The notes: generated by a model not told the origin, from the letters alone. 64,000 nucleotides of DNA from Paraphysomonas bandaiensis (GCA_965644295.1 CBFFRP010000413.1:1-64000); one strand, 5' to 3'. Positions 22,101 to 35,826 are shown, counted from the first letter of the stretch. Numbers and translations are program-made.

Positions 22101-25100
22101 GAACCTTTCTTGATTTTTCATATAGAACGCCACCATTGCATCAGTCAAATTATCGACGGCTCCACGCAGATTAGGATGGAGTTTGAGCAAAGCATGATTG
22201 AAACAATGGTAAATCTGCGTAAGTGAATCTTTCGCAGGATAATCAACCAAAAGTAGTGGAGCATGTCGCATAAACCTCTCTGACAACGACACACGACCAG
22301 TATCAGTTGGTGGATTGCATGCACCAACGAACTGAATTCGCCGAAGAGAGACCCACTTGCAATCTTTGTTCCAAAACCCTCCTTGCTCAGTTAGCTGTCT
22401 CATGAACATAATGACACGCTGTGTTCCGTATTTATCTTGCTGTGGTAAGTTTATTTCATCGCAAAAGATAACAAGCCATTTGTCTTCACTGTACGACTGA
22501 CGATTCGGTTGCATGAGTAGACCATCTGGACTATCGGTAACCTCACAATACTGCTTAAAAACCTTCAATATTAAATCAGGAGTGGTGCCAGAAGAAAAGT
22601 TTAGGGAGGCTAATATAAACTCAGACATACTATCAATAACATTGGTCAGTGTCATAGTTTTTCCACTTCCAGGTGGGCCACACAATATAAGAGGTTTGTG
22701 GGAACTTAGCCACGCTTTCAAAACTTCAATATGGCGTACAGTGTCAGTGGTTGTAACAACAACGTCCGTAGACACAACTTTGTGCGATTCGATTTCCATA
22801 TGCGGCACCAGTTTAGACCATTCCACCCACTCGCCAGTTACTACATCCACAGTATAATCCAAAAGCGTTGCAGTTTGGGAAGGTATCGAAATGTTACAAC
22901 TATTGAGTAGCATACCTGCCAAATTACACCTCTTATCCCAGGAGAGAGACGCACCGAAACCCCACAACAAAGACAGCAGCAGGTGTTTGTTCGCAAAGAG
23001 TTCAATAAAAGCATCCGACAAGTGTGTGTCGGGATTCGATTCGCTGTACTCAAGTAATATCGCGACAGCTCTCTGCAACATGGAATGCATACTTGTCAGC
23101 AACCGCCCACTACTTGCTGACATGACGTGTTGCTGTGAAAGAGCGTACTTCAAGGCCAACTCAACGAGTCCACCTTCTGAAAAAAAAGGCGTCAATGCAT
23201 CAACGAATTTCGATTGAATCTCTTTGTGTGATACGAACGCATTTGCTTCACCAATGAATGAGGTCGCATCTGTTATATGAATACTATCATTCTTCAAAGA
23301 ATTCAACTGGTGCCGAAACATCATATCAAGAGAAATCGTATTTTCTGCAAACCATACCATTCCGCAACGAGAAACAGTCGCCAGTGTGGCATGCTTAAGA
23401 GTGTCGACTTCCATTAATATACGAATATTAGGGGGCAACTTGAGTCGATCACCAGACGGAAGTGTCAAAACTTTATTATCATCAAGTACAGAATTTAAAT
23501 TTTCAGCCCATTCAGGATCAACATCACCATCGAACACAATCCAGCTCCTACGAAATGTTTCTGCTCGTACCGAGTTTGAGTCCGCTACTTTCCGAAGAAT
23601 TTTAGTAAATATTCCGTCCGTCCATTCTAAGGTGTTTGCATCTAAACTTCCATACAGCTTATCTTTCTTAATGGACTTCGGATCAATAATATAAAAGTCA
23701 CCTTTGAACCCATCAACCTTCCCCAGTGCCTTCAACAATGTCCTCCACACAGATGTTTTACCAGAACATGAGGGACCTACCATCATAACACCGTGTCGAA
23801 GGTCAATAACATGCTTCAGCTGCAGTATCTTATTAATCCATTTATCATTGTATTCTATTCCATCTTCAACACATATCGAATGGACTGCCTCAACCAGCAC
23901 TTTATCTGACACACTTGGAACTTCTGTGTTGGGAAAGACAGCTTGCAGCAATGAAGTAAACAGTGGGATATCTTCCGCAACAAGTTTCGGCATGATACTA
24001 CTGCAGGTTGATTTTATAAGCACCACTTTCTCGACTTCATGCATGTCCAAAGATATGTCGGACGAGGAAGCCTCCTGTATGGCTGACCTTTTCAAGTCAC
24101 CGGCTCCAATCAATACGCTTTTCAGTGATCGAAGACCAAAATCATAATGACTTTGAGAACTTAATTGTTCTTCACAAAGAGTAAAGAGAAGGACAATTTT
24201 ACCGGCAAGCTCTTCAGCTGTTGTTAACCCTTGACTAAAAAGCATGACCTGAGCAATCATTTTTCTGTCAGGTACTGCCATCGCCACTGCCCTGAAAAGC
24301 TGCTTTAAGTTATCTGGTAGGTTACTTCTTCCGGCATAACCCGGATTCATTGTGACAAATATGCCAACGTCACTATGAAGCCTACAGGGTACCCCAAGAA
24401 GTTCAATCTTTTCTTGTCGAGTCATCAGTCCTCTTTGTATAGTTAATATTTGTTGAGAAACAGCCGAAAGAATTCGCTCTTCAAGTCTATTAAATTCATC
24501 AAAACAACCCCATGCGCCTACTTGGCACAACCCAGCAAATATTCGTCCCATTGCAGCATAATCAAAGTTTTCGTCGCAATTGAAAACCAATACAAATCTA
24601 CCCAGCTGAGAACCAAGCATTTTCACTGACTCAGTTTTACCCGTTCCTGCCGGACCAAATGGATTGCCACCCATTCTTAAATGTAAGGCCTGTGTTAAAG
24701 TGAGATAACACCTATCAGTCAGCTGTGTTTGCACTAATCTCTCAGATACGCCTAAATATTCGAAACCATAAAAGAAGTGGGCATTGGACATTCTTATACT
24801 GAGTTTACGTGTGTCACTGCTTGATTTATCATCCCAATAGAATCTTAAATGGTACAACCAACTAAAATCTGACTTTTCTGTAACATTTTCTTTGATTAAT
24901 TGCCTTGACACGTCTCGTTGATGAACAATCTCCGTGATTATCTGTTCGCATTTCTTGCGCACAGAGGGGTCCATATTTTGCAAAACACTTTCACTCAAAA
25001 TCTTTAGATTCCCTTCCAATCGCACAAGAACTGTCGTAAGCGGGGTTTTACTACTACCAGAAAGTAACTCATTTTCAATCTCATTGCACCATCTGACTTG

Positions 25101-28100
25101 GCAGGCTAATATAACCACTTGCGCAGGGTATTGTTCGATCCAAGGTAGTAATTCGACTCCATTAGATGGCATCACAGCAATAGCCTTACCAAGAACAGCA
25201 ACAATCGTTAACACCATCTCCGTTTCCAATTTGCTCAACCACTCTTTTACTCCCTGGGTAAGATCTAGTTGATTAACAAATGCAACACATTCCCCTTCTT
25301 TCGAACCCATCCCATTAGCTTTGGATAATTTCCCACCATTTGAATCTCCCGTTACAACCACAGTCAGAGCAGCAAACATTTTCGACAAGTGTGGGAAAAC
25401 TTTAAAAGGCTCGTTATTGTTACCGATAATCTCCACAAGATCATCATTGTTAACGAAATAAAAACGGGGGAATATTTGTCTCTGCTTTTCAAGATACTCA
25501 CCTAACGCTTTTTGAATTATGTACATTGTCGAATCTTGTCTCTCTAGTTGACTAAGAAGACCATCCACGCCAAGAATTTCTTGAATTTGAGGTTTCGCAT
25601 GAACTCGTTTCATAATTTTAGTAAACTCACTGTCAACACCTTTGAATTTAGTAAACTGAGATGGTAGTTGTGCTTTAATATCAGCATTGCTGAAAATGCC
25701 ATGTAGATACATCCACTTCCTCTGAACTTCAATCCAAATATCAAAAATACTCCTCAAAAGTGTTAACTTGTTTTCCCATGCAACAGCATCCACTTGAAAC
25801 TCTGGAACATTTCGAAAATATGGGCTCTGCTTCAACGAAGATAGGGCAGTAAGATGGTCTTCCAGCATTGTAAACACTTCTGTCCATTCAGTAATTAAAC
25901 GTATTCCATCTTCACGGAGAATGACGTTCAACCGAAGGGTAGACCAATACTCCCTGACGTCTTTTATATATTGTTCAAGTGCCATCTCGCCTTGGGCGAC
26001 CGATAAGACATCCGCAATGCTCTTCCGATTCGACATCAGATCAGAATCCCATACTTGTCCTAATTTTAACTCCGAAAAGCTAGTACTTTTGAGATTGAGT
26101 AAGTTTAACAATACTTTCCAATGCCTTTCTCTCAAAGCTTCGGATATAATATCTCGAAGTGCTGGTTGCAAAGACAAGTACTTTGATATTTTAAGCTGAA
26201 GATTTTCGAATGCAGGATAACTTCGAGCTTTCACCGGCAGCGCGTTCATGTTGTGTGTCAATTCATCTAACTGCTTACGAAGCTTCGGTAATACCACATT
26301 CTTCAAGTCAGATTCTCGAATCTCTTCAAGCTGCTCCCATATGGGCATTATGCACACCCATACCTCACGTAAATCCGATACTTCCTGAATAATGTCATCA
26401 AGGCGATCATCACGGGATATATCAAGTCCAAGTGCAGCTTTGGCACTAGTTGTCTTCAAATAATCTTCCTTCAGTTTCATTGTTCGAGAATTATACATCG
26501 ATAAGATCTGCAGAGCATCGTGCGGTTTAGTTTCTCCGCTATCAGGACGCTCGATTTCCCAATGCGAAATGAGGTCATCTAATCGTCCAGACAGAGTGCA
26601 GTCTTCTTCCAATATTTTTGCTTGCAGTGATGGCAACTGTGTATCCATAGCGGCAACTCTTCTGTCCAATATCTGGACAAGATCATTGAAAGCGCCACTT
26701 GTATTTGATGCAGGTAGCCAGTCTTTTGAAAACTGATGACGCTGTTTTATCAAAAGCCTTTCTGATTGCTCTAAGTTCAATAATGCATCTTTCTTGTCGT
26801 CGATAGAATTCTTTAATTTTAATATTAATTCAACACCAGCAATAATGTCTTTTGTTGGACCGTCCAATGTAATACCTTCTAACTCTCTTTTGTGGTGAAT
26901 AAATTCTGAGTGCAATTCTTTCAAACTATCCATCACAATACTCGCAAAATGTTGCTGAAGTTCTTTCTGCCAGGTATCATATTTGACATTCACCTTGTTT
27001 TGTACATGTCTGAAATTAATAACAATAGGACCGAATAGGATCTCATCAGAAGACGACTCAATTGTTGATCTAGCGGTTTTCACCCCCAACAGCAGCTTCT
27101 GCCATGTACTTATTTCATGACCAACGCGATCACAAATGCCATTAATGGGGACATCCCACAACACCTGATACTGCAGCCACTTCTGAACGTAAGTCTTAGC
27201 TGCACGAACTTTCTCATCAACAACAATGTACGGCAGCCTCAAAGTGTCTGTATCAATATCATCTAGTATATTTGAGTAATCTTCTACTTTTGTCGACGCT
27301 CCTGAAAAAACATTGAATCGTGACGATATAATACGTTGAAGGCTACAACAAACGCAAATATGTTGATGAAAACTAGCAATCCATTCTGCCCGTGCTTGCT
27401 CTAATGGTGGAGACACGTACAGTATTTGATTCGAAAGTAAAATTTCGTGAACTGTTTGATCAAGTTGTATCACTGGTTCAGACGCAGGTTCAGTGAAACG
27501 CCCTTCGATCTCGTGCGGGTGCCACACAGAAGTATCATTGGCAAACGCTTGTACCCAACCCTTGATGCCACCGTACAGACGACTGAGCAAAATCTTTTCA
27601 ATCGTTTTGTCTATACCCGCAACCCAAAAATCAATGTTGGAAAAGCCTCTCATATGCATAGCATCAACTATCTCTTGCACCGACTGTAGAATGGATGACA
27701 TGGCGGAATGATCATATGCGCAAACCCGTAGCTTATCTATGAGATCATTAACATTTCTTACTTTTGCACAAACATCTTCAACTTTCTCTTCAAAGCGGTT
27801 CACTTTTCTGGAGAACGCTTCAACCCACTCCACTAAACCAGCTCTATCCCAATTCATCCTCTTCTTATATTGTTTCGAGCCAATTATTTTCGAACCCATA
27901 ACAGCATCTTGAACTAAATCACGTACTGCTTGCTCATGGGTGACAACAAGCATATGCATATCAGCATCTAGAGCTTTCTTAGCCTGATAGTATGTGGATA
28001 AAGCTGCCTGGAGAGCGGAAGCGGAAGGATATCTATTGTAAGCCTCACTTGCGGGCATCTTGATAGAATAAGGAATCGAAGTAGATGGTAACAACCACTC

Positions 28101-30317
28101 TAAATATCTCACTTCTTTGAAAAGCTGTACCAATCTAATATCATAGTTCACAGCAATGTAGTGCTTTGACGTTGTTGGGTTGACTTTAACAACAAGAACA
28201 ACAGTTTCACTGTTAGCATTGTCGCGAACAAATGAAGAGACAACGCCAATCCAGTTCTCAAACATAGAATCAATGTCCAAAAAATTTAGTAATTCGTCGC
28301 AGACTTCTTTCAACTTCTTTCCTTCACTTTGATCCTGCCAACCGGCACCCAACACATTTTCCATTCTGTTGAGCAGAAGATTTAACTGATTTTCAATTTG
28401 GCGTGCCCAGAGTATGCGACCACTCAGAGGAGGAATATCCCTGAGATCGGCAGTCGCCTTTTCTAAAGACTCATCATATCGCAGTCGAAATTTTTCTTGT
28501 AAACGCTCAATGTCTTCATGCACGTGCTTTATCAACGATACCCTGAACGGACTGACTGCATTCCATATTGCACGCCTAAAGAACAGAGGATTAAATATCG
28601 AGAAAAGACGAAATGTTTCATCCGTAGATTTAGAATTCCTTAATTGTTCTCCAAGAAGTCGCGAAATAGAATCTTCTAGCCGTTCAAGGCGCTTCTCATA
28701 CGCATCAACTGTTTCGGTCCATATTGTCTGACCTTCTTCCGATGTATCAAGGCAGTCAATATTCGACGGCAAAAAGTATTTGTAAGAGTCTTCCAAATCT
28801 TGAACAATTGCATCATCACCATCCGACAGTATATCTCGGAGAATACTTCGTAACTTTTCATGTTGTTCACGAAACTCAGAAATAGCAACGATTCTTGTCT
28901 CCAAAAGAGCGTGCTTTGGAGTAGTTTTGAAATTCAAAACAACATTTCGACGTTTTTGCATTTCAACTAAAGCATTCCTTGCCACAATGAACTCCTGTTT
29001 CCACGTCCGAAAAAATTTTTCGCAATCATGAAATATAATTCGAAAATCCCTGATAGAGCACTTCATCATATTACTCTCCCTTAATAGAACGGTTAGTCGC
29101 GAATTCACTTCTAATCCAAGAGTGTCCAGCAGTTCTCCAGCGCGACCTAAATCGTAACCAGAACCAGAATATTTAATTTTGGTAAAATGCTGTAAGCACT
29201 TGGTCGTGGCATCAGAAAGTCCCGGAAAAATAGCCGTTGATGCCAAAACACTTTCGATCGGAAAATCTCGAAGAAAACTATACGAGCCATGGACGATGCT
29301 AATTGACTTTTCGAGTTCATTTTCTGCTTCACGAATCAGACCCTCCGACACACGATTGGTTCTCTTCAGTACCAGTTTTGTCAAAAGGGCCTCCGGAGTA
29401 TCCAATTGCAATTTCGACTCTCTTAGCTTTATGTCGAAATCCTTCCAGAACTCTACCTCTTTTGATATAGATGACGGAAAAGGAGAATTCAAAAGCTTAG
29501 TTTGCTTTGCTATTTCATGTGGCCATTGTTTTGCATACTTATTCACGTCATTGGCGAAATTTTCCCTTTGACTTTCGGTTTCTCCCATGGACAAGGAGAG
29601 ACCAATTTCATCGAAAAAAGAATCAACATGTGTTGCAATGTATTTATCTAGGTGTTTCCTGATATCAACTGCGGAAGAATGAGACGCAGCCTCTGCTAAA
29701 ATACTTGGGACAGGAAGTTTCACGCGTGGCACCAATGCACTGCGTTGACAATGTTCTAAAGCTAAGTCCAGTTCACGAATTTTCCGTTGCAAGGTAGTCA
29801 AACTTTCAACATCAGCTGCATCAGAGCTGTGCAATGATAGTGCAATACGGGCAACAGGAAGGAATGTATGTTTGGTATGCTGTTGTATGACAGAGAGAAG
29901 AAACTGTTCCCTGTCCACACCATCGCATTCTCCTTGAATTTTTAAAACAGACACTTGTGATGGCACAGCATCCGGTACAATAGCACCACATCTCACTTTT
30001 ACAAATACTAATGTTGACAGTGCATTGAAAGCATCATCTGCAGACAAACCAAAACGAATTATATCTGCAACAGAGTCAACATAAAAACGACATGAAAAAA
30101 TTTAAAAGCATTTACCATTCTTGTCATCACGCCGATGCTCTGCATATATAGCCATTACATCAGATCTAGAGACAAATTTTTCCACAACAGCATTAAAGTG
30201 TTCCGTATTTAAACTGCGATCAATTTCTTCACAACTACGGACGTCAAGAAGAGCAGAACACACTTCCTTAAAATGAACTGTGACCGCCAATAGGGCCGCA
30301 TGAACTCCTTCTTCCAT
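16176..30317 (-). CDS. DYNC1H1: Cytoplasmic dynein 1 heavy chain, complete
   Basis: Seven exons give an open frame of 4601 residues, close to the usual ~4600: 30317-30116, 30064-20914, 20869-20735, 20680-17518, 17467-16908, 16819-16576 and 16526-16176. The protein is the force-generating subunit of the minus-end microtubule motor carrying vesicles, organelles and spindle components. Order: N-terminal tail and linker (1 to ~1800), then AAA1 with GPAGTGKTE near 1870 and FAGLCQVGAWGCFDEFNRLE. AAA2 has GPSCSGKT near 2164, AAA3 GPPGSGKT near 2529 with Walker B VIFCDEIN, and AAA4 GESGVGKT near 2874 with FIFDESN. The coiled-coil stalk and microtubule-binding domain lie at ~3150-3420. AAA5 (VDPSGQA near 3531, no P-loop, as usual), AAA6 and a C-terminal domain follow. 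SIFQIKANNKYTLENFDEDL in AAA4 marks the dynein-1 class rather than axonemal or dynein-2. Introns are 51, 44, 54, 50, 88 and 49 nt. The second has an atypical donor, CCAAG/GTCTTA. Confidence 0.95.
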
Positions 30318-32372
30318 TTACAGTTTAGAGTACTCGAAATTAAATTAATACTAGTACAATCGCTATATACAGAGCATTACTGTTCGCTATTCAATCGATA
30401 ATGTTCGTATATTTACCCTGAAATTGATCTCCGGACTCCAGCAACAGCAACAAAAGACAAACTACACACCGTGGTAGAGTTTGTGTCTCACACAACTAGA
30501 CGACTCCACAATATGTAACTAAGTTCTTTTAAATTTATTACCGTCAGCTATCTAAGTATCGTAAGTGTTATTAGAAGCCAATCCAGCACTGAAATAGCAT
30601 TGATTGCTCCATTTCTGCCTTGTAGATTCCCGCACTTGTATACACAAAAATTGCATGGTTATTAGTGGTGTTGACTGCATGATCAGCAGTGTGTCGTAGT
30701 TCCAGGGGCGGAAAAAACTGTACTCAGCGAAAAAAACTCCCACAGGAAACCCAGTTTTTTCATATTTCACATTCATACACTCCTTTAAGCTGCATATGAC
30801 ACAATTGTTACAATCATATGCTCAAACATTGATACATATCACATAAACACACCGGGTTACCAATAGAACATGCTACTCTGGAGGTGTGGGGTCCAACTTC
30901 CACAAGTTTTGGTGGAAATTCGCTTCTAAGATTGCAATTGTTATCCTGCATCAAAATTCACAGTTATGAAGAGCTCCTGAACTCACTGTGAGGTACATAG
31001 CAGAGATCAGTTGCTGAAAACAATGTTGTGATAGCAAAGATGATATTGTGAATTCCAATTTTGGATTCATTGATAAACGGTCAAGAAATATGCACAGGTC
31101 ATTCTAGGAGGATCTGCCCCTAATTGCACCTTCCTTGTTGCACTTAATGATCCCACATGCTCCCCAATTTAAGGAATTTCGATTATTTTTAATATTTGAG
31201 TGATATGAAATCTTAATACTGAGTTTCATCTTTTATTTTGTTGGAATTATATTCTTTTATGGCTCTTTGCTGTATAGACATCCTTGGTCCCAAACCGCTA
31301 CAACCACGGGTGTAGTTGTCCTATTTTGCAGTGAATTTAAACTCAATGACTGTTTATGATACTGTTATAATGGTTTGATTACTGTAAGTATGGCTTGATG
31401 AAATATTAAGGCCACATTGGATGGAATTGTTACTTTCAGATACAATATAATACACACGTGTGTCACTTGTATATGATATTGGATGTTTTGTAGTGAGTTA
31501 TTATAATTACTTTAACTTCTTTTTCTTGTTCAGGTCACTATGTCCTTCATTGTTGGTCTGGAATTACGATTATATGTAGATAACTTATGCGACTTATACT
31601 GATAAAAATGTGACCGTATAAAAATGACAGACAACATTTATACTGACTTGTGGAATATGTAATCCCTTTATACTTCACCCTTAGATAGTGTGCTTTTATT
31701 ATATTTGCAATAAGCTTTTGTGATTTACTTGTCTACTACTACACTGTTACGTATCATCTCTGATAACCTCAACCACAGCCTATATATGTTATTGTTATTC
31801 TGACCGTTTAGTGGATCATTTGTGGTTTAACAACAACCTTCTTGTTCTAACCCTTATGATCTTTACGACACCGAGTTAACTACGAAGTCAATTGTAATAT
31901 ATAGGTGCAGTTGATTCTGCATCTATTATTACTAGCGAATGTGCCAGATGTTCTGTCGATTATCGCTTGTAAGTATTTTTAATTAGTAATTAGTCAACAG
32001 AACTTTGCTATACATAGATACATAGCAGAATAGTATGTATATATCATAGTGTAACCATTACATTCTCACGCTTTTGACCTGTAACTAATATGAAACTTAT
32101 TACATGTCTTTAAAAACATGTTCTCTTCACACGTACTGCAGTATTTATGTAGTTAGTATTTATTGCAAAACGCATCAAAAACTCCATTTTCAAAATTTCA
32201 CCAGGTTTTAACTGTTTCGCCAGGTTTGGGCATCACATCGACTTTTATAGAATGTCCACTTTTACTAACAGTGGTCGAACAGAACGGTAGTATGTGTATG
32301 TATACTATTGTAAATTGCTGATGTTGCATAACTGTTATACTGTTGTATGGTGAACTGCTGTATATATACGTC
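30318..32372. other. Upstream of dynein: about 2 kb with no gene found
   Basis: The first few hundred bases must include the dynein promoter, but I see no unambiguous elements. A 74-codon minus-strand frame at 30552-30776 (contains FPVGVFFAEYSFFRPWNYDT) has no splice partner and no family match. The remainder is AT-rich intergenic sequence reaching the transposon nest at 32373. Confidence 0.5.
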
Positions 32373-32908
32373 GGGGAATATTATTCAACCTAGTCAAATT
32401 GGTGGGAAATCCTAGTCACACTATATTTGGTGGAATAACCTAGTCAAAGTAATAAATGGCTCAACCTAGTCAATTTTGGTATTCAACCTAGTCGTTCTTA
32501 TATCCATTGATTACACACTGTGACTGTCTAAGATACCATCTCACACCACACAATATATTAGTGGCTTACAGATCATCAAAACAATCATTAAAACATAACA
32601 ATAAGCTCATATCTACATATCTACTGAACAGATGTACGTCTATGACTATCGAGCCTATCTATAGCTTATAAGTATATAGCGATAGGTCCCCTGTGAGTGT
32701 TATGGGGAGGAGGGGTCCATGAAGCTGTGGATATAACTCACTCTATGATCTGCAGGGCATCTCAAGATCTTCATATGCCCCTGATGACATCCTTCCCCAC
32801 CCTAAAATGAAGGAGTTCGATGCCCATGAAATGAAGGAGGCTGTCGAACTTCACCGGACTTGGTCACGAGAAACTGCCCAATGTGATGTACTGCATGTGT
32901 ACAATGGA

Positions 32909-34115
32909 CCATTGAAATTGCAATAATTGATATTGGGACATCAAATTGCAATTATAATAAATGACTCCAGCTAGGAATTCCTAGCTTCAATCAACTGATT
33001 AAAAAATGCCATATTTTTACACTGAAAGTTGTTGAAAAACGGCATTTTTATTTAGAAAATCCAATTTTTACGAGAAAAATTGAAGATTGATGAAGGACTA
33101 TAATATCCACAGGACTACATACAAATATCATGAAAATATACGGTCGACATAATCCGATTTTATTGTTCGGCCAGTCTGTTACATAATAACATTCAAATAT
33201 TCGTCAAAGTGGGATATTTAATGATAATTGACGATATGAGAGATAAACTGGCACCAGAAGTCATTGCACGAGCGTTCTTTTTTAGAAAATAAATGATATT
33301 AACGAAGAGGTTCCAATAGAGACTTGGCAGTTTCGGAAGTGCCCTGTAAGAAAAGGTGTTCTGAAACGAAAGGAGGGTTATGGGTGGAGCGACCTCTCGC
33401 AGCATGCCATCTAACTCGAGGGATAAAACGATAAAGTTTTGACTGCCCAGCGAGGTGGTGGTGCGATGGATAAATATGTCGAGGGCAAAGTATCACCTTA
33501 AGCGTGGTTATCGTATCACTGATTGGAGTGGGTGATAATAGGTGATCTTCTTTTTTCTTTCGTGGAAAAACCATTGACACGACAGAACACCAGGTTGAAT
33601 AATATTTCGAGATCAACATTGATGAGGTATATGTGGAAGTCTTGGACTTAGAGGTCGAATGCAAGATCAAAGCAATGCTTCCAATGCATTTCGGTTTGAT
33701 TGTTGATGGATGGACGTGCAGCAAGGAACGTTGATGGATGATGGCAGTGAGAGTCTAGTTCAGAATGACGACACAGCGCAACGTTAGATTGATGGTATTA
33801 GGCAGCGGAAGCGAGCACGTCTTCACCAGCAAACTCGTTACCGCAGCATGAAGCAGTTGCATATCACAACCAATAAGGTTGAAAGGTTGTTCAGTAGAGC
33901 TAAGATTGTTATGACTGATTTGCATTTAGAATTACTTATGTTATTACACATGAACCGTCGCCTCTGGAATGAAATGACAGTTGAAGTAGCTATATTGGCA
34001 GGTAATTAGTTTAGTACTGCATAAGTGCAGTTAATTGCAATTATAATTGAAATAATTGAATTGAGACAGCAAATAATATACTTGGAATTATAATTGACTA
34101 CAACACGCATCCCTG
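32909..34115 (+). mobile_element. Degenerate hAT transposon nested in the outer element
   Basis: It is bounded by ACAATGGA (32901-32908) and ACAATGGT (34116-34123), a 7/8 match at the size expected for hAT. The interior aligns with the 38902-39627 hAT in opposite orientation: ATTGATATTGGGACATC, AATTGCAATTATAAT and GACTCCAGCTAG on the left, and AATTATAATTGACTACAAC with GCATCCCTG on the right. The CAGGGCTGCG left terminus has been lost. It contains decayed transposase segments, annotated separately. Confidence 0.7.
33640..34009 (+). pseudogene. hAT transposase remnant (catalytic and dimerisation segments)
   Basis: At about 33668-33735 the frame encodes LPMHFGLIVDGWTCSKER, matching the DGW motif region at the start of the hAT catalytic core. 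A stop follows. From about 33750 to 34009 the frame encodes a C-terminal dimerisation (HATC) region with NKVERLFSRAKIVM and MNRRLWNEM. At least one in-frame stop (TAG at about 33784) and loss of the middle of the protein make it non-functional. The same C-terminal region occurs, frameshifted elsewhere, in the element at 38902-39627, so the two belong to one family. Confidence 0.75.
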
Positions 34116-34202
34116 ACAATGGTTGCATTTTCATTAAGTGATGACCAGATTATGCTCCCATGTTTGAGTGGAACTTCTTATTTTTGACTAGGTGAATACC
34201 CC

Positions 34203-35703
34203 CAGGGCCTGGTAACCGTTAATGGTAGTGCCATTATAATTGCCGGGACATTTGTCATTAATGCCATTATAATTGCCGGGAACCGGACTACCATTAATGA
34301 CCTGTACTGCTATATATAGAACTGAGTGTTATTAAGATAATACAGTATGTATCTCCTCTATACTCCGAAGAAACTCTAAACAGTATTAGACGACAATGTT
34401 CATGCAACTCTACAGGTACTTTGTGGCAACTTTGTTCACTGTCTTCTCAATGCTCAATATGCATATTTCACCTAGAAAGCTTTTATAAAAATACTATTTT
34501 CCCCCAAAATTGAAAGAAGCTGCAGTACACAATTATACCATACAGTATATTATATGCGAATATGATGACCAAAAAAATTGATGGCAGTGTAATTTACAGT
34601 CTGAGTATTCTTCCGAGTGGATTCAGAGAATCCTCTGCTCTTTATCATATTTGATTGTTGTGCAATGATCGCCTTAAACAAGATATACAGCGAGGTTACA
34701 CGACTTGGGTGAATCATATAAGCCAAGAAGGGCACCAAACATGGGAATTTTTCTTGGCAAGAGGAACTCGAGAGAATTTTGGGAAATGAAAGACTTCACG
34801 GGGGCAATTTATTGTCCTTTATAAGAAAGAAAGTATCTCCTTACTCCAGGTTCTTACTCTAGCTAACTTTTGAAAGCTGAAACAATATTTGCGCAACTTG
34901 AAAAATTACAGAGAGTGTTACGCTCGCCTTACAAAGAGATGGAACCAATTTGTACCAAGCCCGCCAGTTAATTGATATATACTGCTACAAGAATTTCCAG
35001 AGCTGCATTCATACCTTTCTCTGAATGCAAGCATTGTTGCCAGTGCAATTTTTGAGAAGACAGTGGCTAGTGGCTAAAATTCAAGGGAACGATGAAAGAG
35101 AGTTGACAGGCAATGACAGAGAGAGCGGTTAGACATCTGCAACTGGATTCATCCATTGATGTTGGTGCACCCGACAGAAGTAACGAGGACGAGAGTGAAG
35201 GAACTGATTTTGCACAATGTGTTCTGGACAGCGCCGAGGTCACCAAGATAGCTCGACTTGGTATCTATGAGTCCAACTACCGCTGCTTGCTTTATATTGA
35301 AGCACAATCTAATGTTGTTAAGAGGCACTTTAGTCGTGCAAAGTTGATAATCGCACCTGAACGTAGAAACATGTATCCTATCGTCTAGAATCGTTGCCAT
35401 TCCTACGAGCCAATTACATGTTGTGGGATGCTTATACCCTCCATGAAGCCCTGGAAGATGATCCTGATGTGCCAGTAGAGAGCCCGAAGTAGTTAGAATT
35501 CGTAGTCTGCTATTTCATTAAAAATTAGTCATTGAGGGAGCACTATACTGTCTATTATGAACAGTGTTATCTACTTCAAGTTCGTAGGTATTTATGGCCA
35601 TTAATGGTCCATTAACGGCCATTATAATTGCCGGGACATTTTTCATTAATGCCATTATAATTACCGGGAACTGGACTACCATTCATGGGCCATTAACGGT
35701 CAA
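34203..35703. mobile_element. Second nested insertion, hAT-derived
   Basis: It is delimited by comparison with the uninterrupted relative at 47490-47530. The outer sequence breaks after TTTTTGACTAGGTGAATACC and resumes at about 35698 with TCTAGTC and TTCGTAAACTG. Both edges carry about 100 bp built on the words CCGTTAATGG, GCCATTATAATTGCCGGGA and GGACTACCATTAATG, present at 34212-34305 and again at 35598-35697. A decayed hAT transposase end lies inside (35113-35493). No clean target duplication was found. Confidence 0.6.
35113..35493 (+). pseudogene. hAT transposase C-terminal (HATC) fragment, frameshifted
   Basis: A 91-codon frame at 35113-35388 ends in EAQSNVVKRHFSRAKLIIAP, the typical start of the hAT dimerisation region. 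The reading continues in another frame at about 35380-35493 with FLRANYMLWDAY and an acidic tail, so one frameshift splits it. Upstream (about 34960-35060) FPELHSYLSLNASIVASAIF resembles the stretch that precedes HATC in such proteins, broken by stops. It differs from the transposase in the neighbouring nested copy and so represents a second hAT family. Confidence 0.7.
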
Positions 35704-35826
35704 TCTAGTCTTCGTAAACTGAATTATTAAATGTCTAGGTTTTTCATATACATGACGAGTTTTTTACACCAATTTGGTGTGACTAGGTAATTCAACCAAT
35801 ATGACTAGGTTGAATAATAGATTCCA

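Larger units (their letters stand above)
32373..35826. mobile_element. hAT-like element (CAACCTAGTC family) with two nested insertions
   Basis: Outer ends are inverted repeats: left GGGGAATATTATTCAACCTA, right (reverse complement) GGAATCTATTATTCAACCTA, with further GACTAGGT/ACCTAGTC words just inside each end. The left part (32373-32900) and right part (35698-35826) align in order with the compact 978-bp member at 46673-47650. The extra sequence falls into two blocks: a hAT copy at about 32909-34115, and a second inserted block at about 34203-35703. The flanks of this copy do not show a matching 8-bp duplication (TATACGTC versus ATATTCTA). One edge may therefore be rearranged, or the insertion may be old. 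Confidence 0.7.

Noticed and set aside
16904-30047. Many plus-strand and off-frame minus-strand reading frames across the dynein gene
   Set aside because: They are shadows of a single continuous dynein frame with clear family motifs; none has its own domain or splice logic.
30552-30776. 74-codon minus-strand frame upstream of dynein as an extra 5' exon
   Set aside because: No splice sites join it in frame to dynein exon 1, and the 4601-codon model already starts at a normal position.
34212-35697. The two ~100-bp similar blocks as LTRs of a retroelement
   Set aside because: Each block is itself partly palindromic, the interior encodes a hAT transposase end, and there is no primer site or polypurine tract.
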